The notes under the pieces were generated by a model that worked only from the letters and a program-made list of their open reading frames with translations, was not told the origin of the DNA and searched no databases. A DNA stretch of 64,000 nucleotides, taken from Acaudatibacter sp963835495. GTDB lineage: Bacteria > Pseudomonadota > Alphaproteobacteria > Caulobacterales > Caulobacteraceae. Positions 46,505 through 53,399 of the stretch are shown here, one piece after another. The first letter of the stretch is position 1. Each line of letters opens with the position of its first letter. The stretch covers positions 1,736,001 to 1,800,000 of the forward strand of contig CAWIFQ010000005.1 of NCBI GenBank assembly GCA_963835495.1, given 5' to 3'. The translations under genes were made by a program, and so were the position numbers.

Positions 46505-47722
46505 TCAGTTCGACCCGCGGATGGTCGGCTTGCCCAGCAGGGTGTCGGCGATGATCCGCTGCTGGATCTCGCTGGTGCCCTCGAAGATCTTGGTCAGCCG
46601 CGCGTCGCGCCAGTAGCGCTCGATCGGATGCAGGGTGGTGTAGCCGGCGCCGCCGAAGATCTGCAGCGCCTCGCTGGTCACCTTCTCGGCCATCTCGGAC
46701 GCGAACAGCTTGACCATCGAGGTCTCCACCCGCCCGGCGCGGCCGGCGTCTATCTCGCTGCAGACGTAGTACATCAGCTGCCGCGCGGCCTCGATCTCGG
46801 TCGCCATGGTGGCGATCTTGAAGCGGATCGCCTGGAAGTCGGAGATCGGCTGGCCGAACTGCACCCGCTCCTTGGCGTAGGCGATGGCGTCCTCCAGCGC
46901 GCCGCGGGCCAGGCCGATCGAGCGGGCGGCGGTGTGGGCGCGGGCGAGCCCGAGCCCGAACGCGACGGCCTGGTGGGCGCGGCCGCCCTGCTCGCCGTGC
47001 CCGGCTGCCGGGGCTGGCCGGGCCGGGGCGCGAGTCCCGTCGAAGCGCAGCTCCCAGGTCTTCCAGCCGAAGTAGCCGATCTTGGGGATCGGGGCCCCGG
47101 TGCAGCCCGCCGGCAGCTCGCCCTTCGGCTTCTCGACCGAGACCGAGATCGTGCCGCCGCGGCCCGCCGGCGCGTCCGGATCGTCGATGCGGCAGAGCAC
47201 GCTGATGTAGTCGGCGCCGTCGGCGAAGGTGCACCAGTACTTGTTGCCGGTGAGCACCCATTCGTCGCCCTCGCGGCGGGCGCGGCAGGAGACGCTGGAA
47301 AGGTCGGAGCCGGTGCCGGGCTCGGACAGCGCGGCCGCGCCCAGGTACTGTCCCTTGGCCATCAGCGCGATCTTGCGGCGCAGGTCCTCGCCCTCGCCGG
47401 GGATCGAGCGATAGAACGAGTTGCCGCGGGCGATGATGCTGGCGACGCTCATCCAGCCGCGCGCCAGCTCCTCGGCGACCAGGCAGTACTCGAACGCGCC
47501 GAGGCCGAGGCCGCCGTACTCCTCGGGGATCAGGATGCCGAAGAAGCCGAGCTCGCCCATCTGGTCGATCAGCGCCTGCGGAATGTCGCCTTTCACCGGA
47601 TCGAGCCGGTTGGCCGTCGGCAGCACCACCTCGCGCACGAAGTCCCGCGCAACGTCGCGCATCATGATCCGCTCGGGGGTCAGGTAGCCATTACCGGCCG
47701 GGGCGGCAGCGTCGTCGGCCAT
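46505..47722 (-). CDS. Acyl-CoA dehydrogenase family protein
   Basis: FAD-dependent alpha,beta-dehydrogenase of acyl-CoA thioesters, 405 residues. LSEPGTGSDLSSVSCRARRE and NKYWCTFADGADY are the middle-domain motifs, ALEDAIAYAKERVQFGQPIS the helix preceding the FAD site, and LQIFGGAGYTTLHPIERYWR with IFEGTSEIQQRIIADTL the C-terminal signature. The catalytic base would be the Glu in FEGTSEIQ or an equivalent. Residues around 235-255 (APARPAPAAGHGEQGG) are unusually Ala/Pro/Gly rich. Downstream of the Mcl-CaiB-MaoC genes, separated by a 29-bp inverted repeat. Confidence 0.88.
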   Translation of the reverse strand: MADDAAAPAGNGYLTPERIMMRDVARDFVREVVLPTANRLDPVKGDIPQALIDQMGELGFFGILIPEEYGGLGLGAFEYCLVAEELARGWMSVASIIARGNSFYRSIPGEGEDLRRKIALMAKGQYLGAAALSEPGTGSDLSSVSCRARREGDEWVLTGNKYWCTFADGADYISVLCRIDDPDAPAGRGGTISVSVEKPKGELPAGCTGAPIPKIGYFGWKTWELRFDGTRAPARPAPAAGHGEQGGRAHQAVAFGLGLARAHTAARSIGLARGALEDAIAYAKERVQFGQPISDFQAIRFKIATMATEIEAARQLMYYVCSEIDAGRAGRVETSMVKLFASEMAEKVTSEALQIFGGAGYTTLHPIERYWRDARLTKIFEGTSEIQQRIIADTLLGKPTIRGSN

Positions 47723-47766
47723 TTGTCTATCCTCCCAGCGTCGCGCCAGCGGCGCCGCCCTTTGTC

Positions 47767-47853
47767 TTGTCCACGAACCTCACGAACGACACGAAGGATA
47801 GGAGCGGGGACGATCGGATCTGCGTTCGTGTGGTTCGTGAGGTTCGTGGACAA
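47767..47853. repeat. 29-bp near-perfect inverted repeat with CACGAA sub-repeats
   Basis: Left arm 47767-47795, right arm 47825-47853; the arms are reverse complements at 28 of 29 positions with a 29-base spacer. Each arm contains three CACGAA units (or complements) at 8- to 9-base spacing, as in CCACGAACCTCACGAACGAC. It lies between the Mcl-like gene and the acyl-CoA dehydrogenase and could act as a terminator, attenuator or protein-binding site. Confidence 0.85.
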
Positions 47854-47886
47854 CTGCTTTCGGTCCGCTCGCGCGGGCTTTGGGGA

Positions 47887-48792
47887 CTACATCCCGATCA
47901 GTTCGGCCTTGCGCACGGTGTTCATGACGATCCGGATCGAGGCGGCGTCGACCATCGTGCCGTTCACGTTCACCGAGCCGAGCCCCTCTGCCAGCGCCTT
48001 GTCGTAGGCCGCCGCGAGCTCACGGGCGCGGACGACTTCCTCGGCGTCGGGCGAGAAGATCTCCAGCGCCGGCGCGATCTGCGCCGGGTGGATCGCCCAC
48101 TTGCCGACGAAGCCCAGCATGTAGGCGAAGCGCGCCTCGCGCCGATAGCCTTCCTCGTTGCGGAAGTTGGCGTAGGGCCCGTCGACCGGATCGAGTCCGG
48201 CGGCCCTGGCGGCCATGGCGATGCGGAAGCGCGGGTAGTGGAACACGTCGCCCGGGTAGCCCTCGCCGCCCCAGCCGCGCAGGTTCATCTGCTGGCTGGC
48301 GGAATAGTCGCCCATGCCGAAGATCAGCGCCTCCATGCGCGGCGAGGCGGCGGCGATCTCCTCGACGTGCTGCAGGCCGGCGGCCTCCTCGATCAGCACC
48401 TCGATGCCGATCCGGCGCTCCAGCTTCAGCTTGGCCTCGAGCTGGTTGAGCAGCAGGTCGACGAACTGCACGTCGGCGGCGCCGGTCGCCTTGGTCAGCA
48501 TGATGGTGTCGATGTTCTTGCCGGCGCCGGTGACCACCTCGATCACGTCCTCGAAGCACCAGGGGGTGGTGACGTCGTTGACCCGCACGCAGCGGGTCTT
48601 CTTGCCCCAGTCGAGCGCGTTGAGCAACTCGACGATGGTGGTCCTCGCCCCCTCCTTGGCCGACGGGGCGACAGCGTCCTCGAGATCGAGGAACACGTGG
48701 TCGGCGTCCGACATGCAGGCCTTGGCGATCATCTTCTCGCTGACGCCAGGCACTGACAGCTGAGACCTTCGCAGGCGCATGGGACGGGTCAT
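47887..48792 (-). CDS. HpcH/HpaI-CitE type CoA lyase, L-malyl-CoA/beta-methylmalyl-CoA lyase (Mcl)-like
   Basis: Mg-dependent aldolase-type lyase that splits or forms malyl-, methylmalyl- or citramalyl-CoA; 301 residues. RRSQLSVPGVSEKMIAKA, VFLDLEDAVAPSAKEGAR (metal-site Asp-Glu), IEVLIEEAAGLQHVEEIAAA with the second metal Glu, and VDGPYANFRNEEGYRREARF with GFVGKWAIHPAQIA. These blocks are close to Mcl1 of Rhodobacter. The ATG overlaps the CaiB stop (ATGA). The neighbours (CoA transferase, two MaoC proteins) suggest a mesaconyl/citramalyl-CoA or glyoxylate route. Confidence 0.88.
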   Translation of the reverse strand: MTRPMRLRRSQLSVPGVSEKMIAKACMSDADHVFLDLEDAVAPSAKEGARTTIVELLNALDWGKKTRCVRVNDVTTPWCFEDVIEVVTGAGKNIDTIMLTKATGAADVQFVDLLLNQLEAKLKLERRIGIEVLIEEAAGLQHVEEIAAASPRMEALIFGMGDYSASQQMNLRGWGGEGYPGDVFHYPRFRIAMAARAAGLDPVDGPYANFRNEEGYRREARFAYMLGFVGKWAIHPAQIAPALEIFSPDAEEVVRARELAAAYDKALAEGLGSVNVNGTMVDAASIRIVMNTVRKAELIGM

Positions 48793-50030
48793 GGGGTCTC
48801 CTCCGCGATGGCGCCGGCGGTTCGCCAGCGTGCGATGTCATCGTCCGACGCGCCGTGCTCGCGCAGCACGGCGGTGGTGTCCTGGCCGAGGTCCGGCGCG
48901 CGCCCTCTGACCCCGGCGGGGGTGCCGGCGAACTTGATCGGCTGGCCGGCGATGCGCAGCGTCTGCGGCAGGCCGTCGATCTCGATCCGGGCCAGCATAT
49001 CGCGCGCCGCGAAGTGCGGGTCTTCGGCGATCTCGGCGATCGACAGCACCGGGCCGAACGGCACCACCCCGCCCAGCCGCCGCTGCAGCTCGGCCTTGGT
49101 CATCGTGGCGGTCAGGGCGGACAGCCGCTCGATCACCACCGCGCGGTTCGCGGCGCGGGTCTTGCCGGTGGCGAAACGCGGATCGTCCATCACCTCAGGC
49201 GCGCCCAGCGCCTGCACCAGGCCGCGGAAGAAGGCGTCGGTCGGACAGGCCAGGGCGACGAAGCCGTCGGCGGCGGGATAGACCCCGAACGGCAGCAGGA
49301 ACGGATGGTGGTTGCCCTCGGGCCCTGGAACCAGGTGGCCGAACGCGTGCTGGTGCACGATGCGCTCGCACACCCCCAGCACCGCGTCGGTCATGGCCAC
49401 ATCGAGGAACTGGCCCTCGCCGGTCTCGCGGGCGTGAAGCACCGCGCTGACGACGCCCAGCGCCGCATAGAGCGCCGGTACGGTGTCGCCGACGCCGGGC
49501 CCGACCTTGATCGGCGTGCCGCCGGCGAGGCCGGTGATCCCCATCATGCCTCCCATCGCCTGGGCCACGACGTCGAACGCCGGCCACTCGACGTAGGGGC
49601 TCTGGCCGGTGCGGGGATCGCCGAAGCCGCGGATCGCGGCGTAGACCAGCTTCGGATTGAGCGCCGCCAGGGTTTCGTAGGAGAGCCCGAGCCGGTCCAT
49701 CACGCCGACGCGGAAGTTCTCCACCACCACATCGAAGTCCGGGACCAGCCGCTTGATCAGCGCGACGCCGTCCGGCGTCTTCAGGTCGACGGCGATGCTG
49801 CGCTTGCCGCGGTTGATCGACTGGAAGTAGCCGGAATAGCGGTGCTCCGTGTCGGCCTCGTGGAACGGCCCCGAAGCGCGGGTGAGGTCGCCGCCGTCCA
49901 GCGCCTCGACCTTCACCACCTCGGCGCCCAGGTCGGAGAGCTGCTGGGTGCAGAATGGGCCGGCCAGCGCCTGGGTGAAATCCAGCACCTTCAGCCCCTT
50001 CAGCGGGCCGGTGACGGCCGCCTGGCTCAC
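48789..50030 (-). CDS. CaiB/BaiF family CoA transferase (class III)
   Basis: Moves CoA between carboxylic acids; 413 residues. LKGLKVLDFTQALAGPFCTQ, LGAEVVKVEALDGGDLTR, INRGKRSIAVDLKTPDGVAL and the catalytic Asp in FLDVAMTDAVLG are all present. The length equals that of mesaconyl-C1-CoA:C4-CoA transferase and of itaconate/formyl-CoA transferases. GTG 50030 (gtg agc cag) overlaps the upstream MaoC stop (GTGA), so the long N-terminal extension of the frame is not real. In a four-gene overlapping operon with Mcl and two MaoC genes. Confidence 0.87.
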   Translation of the reverse strand: MSQAAVTGPLKGLKVLDFTQALAGPFCTQQLSDLGAEVVKVEALDGGDLTRASGPFHEADTEHRYSGYFQSINRGKRSIAVDLKTPDGVALIKRLVPDFDVVVENFRVGVMDRLGLSYETLAALNPKLVYAAIRGFGDPRTGQSPYVEWPAFDVVAQAMGGMMGITGLAGGTPIKVGPGVGDTVPALYAALGVVSAVLHARETGEGQFLDVAMTDAVLGVCERIVHQHAFGHLVPGPEGNHHPFLLPFGVYPAADGFVALACPTDAFFRGLVQALGAPEVMDDPRFATGKTRAANRAVVIERLSALTATMTKAELQRRLGGVVPFGPVLSIAEIAEDPHFAARDMLARIEIDGLPQTLRIAGQPIKFAGTPAGVRGRAPDLGQDTTAVLREHGASDDDIARWRTAGAIAEETP

Positions 50031-50506
50031 CGGCCGGCCCAGTGGCTGCGGCGCTTGATCAGCATGCGCCGGTCGCCCTGAAACACCTGCTTGTCGTCCT
50101 GGTTGACGCCGTAGTGACGGAAGGTGACGACGCCGGCGTCGACCCGGTCGCTGTCCTCGACGGCGAGCACCTCGGAATAGGCGTAGAGCGTGTCGCCGTG
50201 GACGACCGGGTTCATTAGCCGGATGTTGTCCATGCCGAGCTCGGCCAGGGCGTTCTCGCCGGTGTCCTGCATCGCCAGGCCCATGCACAGCGAGAAGTTG
50301 ACGCCGCCGTACGACAGCCGCCCGCCGTAGGGGCTGTCCTTCATCGAGTCCTCGTTGAAGTGCGCCTGGGCGGTGTTCATCACCAGGTTGGTGATCAGCA
50401 CGTTCTCCAGGCCTTCGACGGTCTTGCCGCGGGCGTGGCGGATCACCTCGCCGACCTTGAAGTCCTCGAAATAGTTGGTCTTGCCGGTGAGGTCGGAGAG
50501 CTTCAT
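50027..50506 (-). CDS. MaoC-family enoyl-CoA hydratase/dehydratase, second of pair
   Basis: Hot-dog fold protein of 159 residues (MKLSDLTGKTNYFEDFKVGE). The FEDFKVGEVIRHARGKTV opening, TNLVMNTAQAHFNEDSMKDS (with the Asn/His active-site region) and MNPVVHGDTLYAYSEVLAVE are typical of mesaconyl-CoA hydratase-type halves. Full-length mesaconyl-CoA hydratases carry two such domains in one chain; here they are two separate genes, so a heterodimer is likely. It overlaps both neighbours by four bases. Confidence 0.85.
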   Translation of the reverse strand: MKLSDLTGKTNYFEDFKVGEVIRHARGKTVEGLENVLITNLVMNTAQAHFNEDSMKDSPYGGRLSYGGVNFSLCMGLAMQDTGENALAELGMDNIRLMNPVVHGDTLYAYSEVLAVEDSDRVDAGVVTFRHYGVNQDDKQVFQGDRRMLIKRRSHWAGR

Positions 50507-51009
50507 TGGGCAGCTCCCTGCTTCGGCGGGTGGCGCAGCCGCACCAGGTTCGAGCGCTCGAAGTCGATCACCCGCTCCTCGCGCTGGTTGAAGCCCTCGG
50601 TCAGCCAGGTGACGATGCCGTTGGCGGGGTTGCTGGCCGAGGGCCGCGCGGCCTTGGTGGTCGAGCGGGCGGTGAGCGTGTCGCCCGGGTAGACCGGCTG
50701 GCGATAGGTCAGGGCGCCCACGCCCACGAACGGCCCGCCGATCTCGCTGTTGTCCTCCACCGAGAGGCCCAGCACCGTGTTGAACACCAGGAGCGGGTTG
50801 ACGACGATGTCCGGATGGCCGTGCGCCTTGGCGTAGACGCGGTTGGAATAGAGCGGGTTGTAGCTCAGCGTCAGGGTGGTGAAGAGCAGGGTGTCGGAGA
50901 GCGCGATCGTGCGACCCCAGTGGTGCTGGCGCACCTCGCCGACCTCGAAGTCTTCATAGAGCCGGCCCTTGGGCGACAGCCTGGCCCGCTCGCGGAAATC
51001 CTCCGCCAT
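50503..51009 (-). CDS. MaoC-family enoyl-CoA hydratase/dehydratase, first of pair
   Basis: Hot-dog fold protein of 168 residues (MAEDFRERARLSPKGRLYED). YEDFEVGEVRQHHWGRTIAL, SDTLLFTTLTLSYNPLYSNR, then YRQPVYPGDTLTARSTTKAA. The first gene of the operon: MaoC-MaoC-CaiB-Mcl, each joined by four-base overlaps. The start at 51009 is chosen for the usual family opening; an upstream ATG at 51039 is possible. Likely partner of the second MaoC protein. Exact substrate unproved. Confidence 0.84.
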   Translation of the reverse strand: MAEDFRERARLSPKGRLYEDFEVGEVRQHHWGRTIALSDTLLFTTLTLSYNPLYSNRVYAKAHGHPDIVVNPLLVFNTVLGLSVEDNSEIGGPFVGVGALTYRQPVYPGDTLTARSTTKAARPSASNPANGIVTWLTEGFNQREERVIDFERSNLVRLRHPPKQGAAQ

Positions 51010-51149
51010 CCCGCCGCTTCCTCGTCGTTTCTTGGGCAAGGATCAATCACGATGGGACGCTGCCATCAACGATAAACGGGTGGCGCTCGGCCATTGACGC
51101 GCTGCGCCGCTGCACTCAGGGTCGATGTCTTCTGCGAGGGAGCGCCATC

Positions 51150-51317
51150 ATGCGCGCGTTGGTTCTGGCTCTGATCGTGGTGTGCGCGCTACCTGCCGCC
51201 GCCGCGCAGGCAGGTCCATGGCATCACTTCCACCTCAACCTCGGCAAGCGGCTCGGCAATAAGCTGCGCGGCCTCCACCACCATCACCGGTACAGCCACT
51301 ATCGTCACCACCGCTAG
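51150..51317 (+). CDS. Small exported histidine-rich peptide
   Basis: 55-residue protein with a signal peptide (MRALVLALIVVCALPAAAAQA) and a basic, histidine-rich mature part of about 34 residues with ten histidines (WHHFHLN, LHHHHRYSHYRHHR). GAGGGAG precedes the ATG at 51150. It lies between, and against, the operons on the other strand. It could bind metal ions such as nickel, copper or zinc in the periplasm; this is inference from composition. Confidence 0.6.
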   Translation: MRALVLALIVVCALPAAAAQAGPWHHFHLNLGKRLGNKLRGLHHHHRYSHYRHHR

Positions 51318-51329
51318 CCTTGGCGGCGC

Positions 51330-52577
51330 CTAAACCCGCTCCAACAGACCCACGGTCCCCTGGCCGCCGTCGGCGCAGAGGGAGACGATGGCCCGCGCGC
51401 CGACCGGCATCGCCGCCAGCTCCTTGGCCGCCTGGCTGAGGATGCGTGCGCCGGTGGCGGCGAACGGGTGGCCGATCGCCAGCGTGCCGCCGTGCGGATT
51501 GACCCGGTCCCAGGGGAATTCGCCGAGATCGGCGTCGACCTTGGCCCGTTCGTGGCGATAGACCGGATCGGTGGCGGCCTTGATATTGGCCAGCACCTGG
51601 GCGGCGAACGCCTCGTGGATCTCCCACAGCGCGATGTCGGCGAACTTCAGTCCGTGGCGAGCCAGCAGGCGCGGGATCGCACGGCCGGGGGCCATCAGCA
51701 TGCCCTCGTCCAGGCGGAAATCGATCGCGGCGATCTCGAAGTCGACCAGCTTGACGGTGGGCGTCACGCCCAGACGGGCCACGCCTTCGGCGTCGCCGAC
51801 CCAGAGCGAGGCCGCGCCATCGGTGACCGGCGAGGCATTGCCGGCGGTGATGGTCCCGGCGGCGTCGTAGACCGTCCGCAGCGTGCTTAGCTTCTCGTAG
51901 GTGCTGTCGCGGCGGGGCAGGTTGTCCTTTTCGACGCCGCCGAACGGGATCACCAGGTCGTCGAAGAAGCCGGAATCCTGGCCGGCGATGGCGCTCTGGT
52001 GGCTGCGCAGCGCCCACTTGTCCTGTTCCTCGCGGCTGATGGCGAAGCGCCTGGCGGTGTCCTCGGTGTGCTGGCCCTGCGACTTGCCGCTGACCCGGTT
52101 GGCCCAGGCGTTGAGCGGCAGGTCGAAATCGGCGGCGGTGAGGTGGGTCAGCATGTCCGCCGCCGCGGCGGGATCGCGCGGGAAGGTGGCGACCAGCTTG
52201 TCGGCGACCGGCTTCTTCAGCGCGATCGGCACGTGGCTCATGGTCTCGGCCCCGCCGACCAGCGCCAGGTGCGCGCCGCCGCGGCCGATCATCCCCGAGG
52301 CCTCGATGGCGCCGATGAAGCTGGTCGAGCAGGCCAGCACCGTCGAGAAGGCGGGAATGGTCGGATCGAGTCCGGCCTCGAACACCAGTTCGCGGGCTAT
52401 GTTGGACACGGTCGCCTCCGGGATCACCTCGCCCCAGACGATGAAGTCAGGCCGGGCGCGCGCCACCATCGCCTTGGCCACCGGCGCGGAGATGGCCAGC
52501 GCGTCGTACTGCGCGAACGCGCCGCCGCCCTTGACGAACGGGGTGCGGACGCCGGGGACCAGGAAGATATCCGCCAT
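51330..52577 (-). CDS. Thiolase (acetyl-CoA acetyltransferase family)
   Basis: Beta-oxidation type thiolase of 415 residues, cleaving 3-ketoacyl-CoA. Nucleophile Cys83 in TVLACSTSFIGAIEAS, catalytic His in WEIHEAFAAQVLANIK, and second Cys in SLCADGGQGTVGLLE with NPHGGTLAIGHPFAATGARI before it. The first 8 residues (MADIFLVPG) start at ATG 52577, 5 bases after the DUF2188 gene; the longer frame to 52661 is rejected. FadI-like proteins pair with FadJ; no such gene is adjacent. Confidence 0.92.
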   Translation of the reverse strand: MADIFLVPGVRTPFVKGGGAFAQYDALAISAPVAKAMVARARPDFIVWGEVIPEATVSNIARELVFEAGLDPTIPAFSTVLACSTSFIGAIEASGMIGRGGAHLALVGGAETMSHVPIALKKPVADKLVATFPRDPAAAADMLTHLTAADFDLPLNAWANRVSGKSQGQHTEDTARRFAISREEQDKWALRSHQSAIAGQDSGFFDDLVIPFGGVEKDNLPRRDSTYEKLSTLRTVYDAAGTITAGNASPVTDGAASLWVGDAEGVARLGVTPTVKLVDFEIAAIDFRLDEGMLMAPGRAIPRLLARHGLKFADIALWEIHEAFAAQVLANIKAATDPVYRHERAKVDADLGEFPWDRVNPHGGTLAIGHPFAATGARILSQAAKELAAMPVGARAIVSLCADGGQGTVGLLERV

Positions 52578-52582
52578 GGCGC

Positions 52583-52822
52583 TCAGCCCTGGACGTCGGT
52601 GTCCGGGCGATCGTCGCCCTCGGAGAGCTCCTCGTGCCAGCGCCCGCCTTCGTCCTCCCACGAGATGCCCGCGGTGTCGCCCGAGACACGTTGCTCGCCG
52701 GCGGCGCGCTTGGCGGCGGCCTTGGCGGCGTCATGGCTGCGGAAGGTCTCGGAATAGACCCCGTCGACACGGTAGGCCCAGCCGCTGTCGTGCTGGACGA
52801 TCTCGTAGGTGACGTGGCTCAT
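52583..52822 (-). CDS. DUF2188 family protein
   Basis: 79-residue protein (MSHVTYEIVQHDSGWAYRVD). The GWAYRVDG..S..F.SHDAAKAAAKRAA pattern matches DUF2188, a two-stranded plus helix domain of unknown function. An acidic tail follows (EELSEGDDRPDTDVQG). ATG 52822 overlaps the OsmC stop and the gene ends 5 bases before the thiolase, so it sits in an operon. No function can be assigned. Confidence 0.75.
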   Translation of the reverse strand: MSHVTYEIVQHDSGWAYRVDGVYSETFRSHDAAKAAAKRAAGEQRVSGDTAGISWEDEGGRWHEELSEGDDRPDTDVQG

Positions 52823-53229
52823 GGGGTGGCTCCTGATGTGGCGGCGGCTTCGTCCAACACGGTCGATATGGTGAAGCCGGACTTCAGCGCCAGGGTGACC
52901 GGCGTGCGCTCGACGATGTCGCGCAGTCGCTCGATCGCGGCCGCGTCGGGCGCGCCGGTCACCTCGACTTTTCGGTCGACCTGGTGGACGCCGTCCACCA
53001 GGCGGTGGCGCAGCTGGACCGAGAGCTTGAGCCCGCTCCAGCCCTTGCGCTCGCCATACATGCGCAGCGTGATCAGGGTGCACGCCGCGAGTCCCGACAT
53101 CACCAGATCGAACGGGTCGGGGCCGACGCCTCGCCCGCCGTTGGATTTGGGCTCATCGGCCGTCAGCGCGTGGCCGGCGGCGAAGATGTCGACCTGATAG
53201 GGCGCCTCGCCCAGGTTTGCCTGCACCAT
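52819..53229 (-). CDS. OsmC family peroxiredoxin-like protein
   Basis: 136 residues. OsmC/Ohr fold proteins reduce organic hydroperoxides with two cysteines. Here GPDPFDLVMSGLAACTLITL carries the second catalytic-type Cys (AACT); the first Cys is not evident at its usual place near residue 50, so activity is uncertain. VTGAPDAAAIERLRDIVERT is the typical C-terminal helix. ATG 53229 (MVQANLGEAPYQVDIFA) follows GAGGAG. Overlaps DUF2188. Confidence 0.85.
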   Translation of the reverse strand: MVQANLGEAPYQVDIFAAGHALTADEPKSNGGRGVGPDPFDLVMSGLAACTLITLRMYGERKGWSGLKLSVQLRHRLVDGVHQVDRKVEVTGAPDAAAIERLRDIVERTPVTLALKSGFTISTVLDEAAATSGATP

Positions 53230-53270
53230 TCCCGTTCTCCTCACCACATCAACTGCGCCTGGGCGCAGAT

Positions 53271-53399
53271 CTACGCCTCGCCGGGCCGCATCGGGGCGAT
53301 CGGATCGCTGGCGGGAAATGTCTCCTCCAGCGCCTCCTCGAGCTCGACGTCCTTCTCCGCCTCGGGAACCAGGTGGTCGTCTTCCTTAGGGTCGGGCAC
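53271..53399 (-). CDS. Small conserved acidic protein with TFPASDP motif
   Basis: 42-residue protein starting GTG 53399 (VPDPKEDDHLVPEAEKDVEL) and ending EETFPASDPIAPMRPGEA. The LEETFPASDP ending is shared by many tiny alphaproteobacterial proteins of unknown role. GGAGG lies 5 bases upstream. The start overlaps the last 14 bases of the MFS gene, so it is probably coupled to it; OsmC follows 41 bases later. Confidence 0.6.
   Translation of the reverse strand: MPDPKEDDHLVPEAEKDVELEEALEETFPASDPIAPMRPGEA

Noticed and set aside
46930..47040. Suspected double frameshift in the acyl-CoA dehydrogenase
   Set aside because: The Ala/Pro/Gly-rich stretch stays in one frame and both sides align; shifting the frame gives no better family match.
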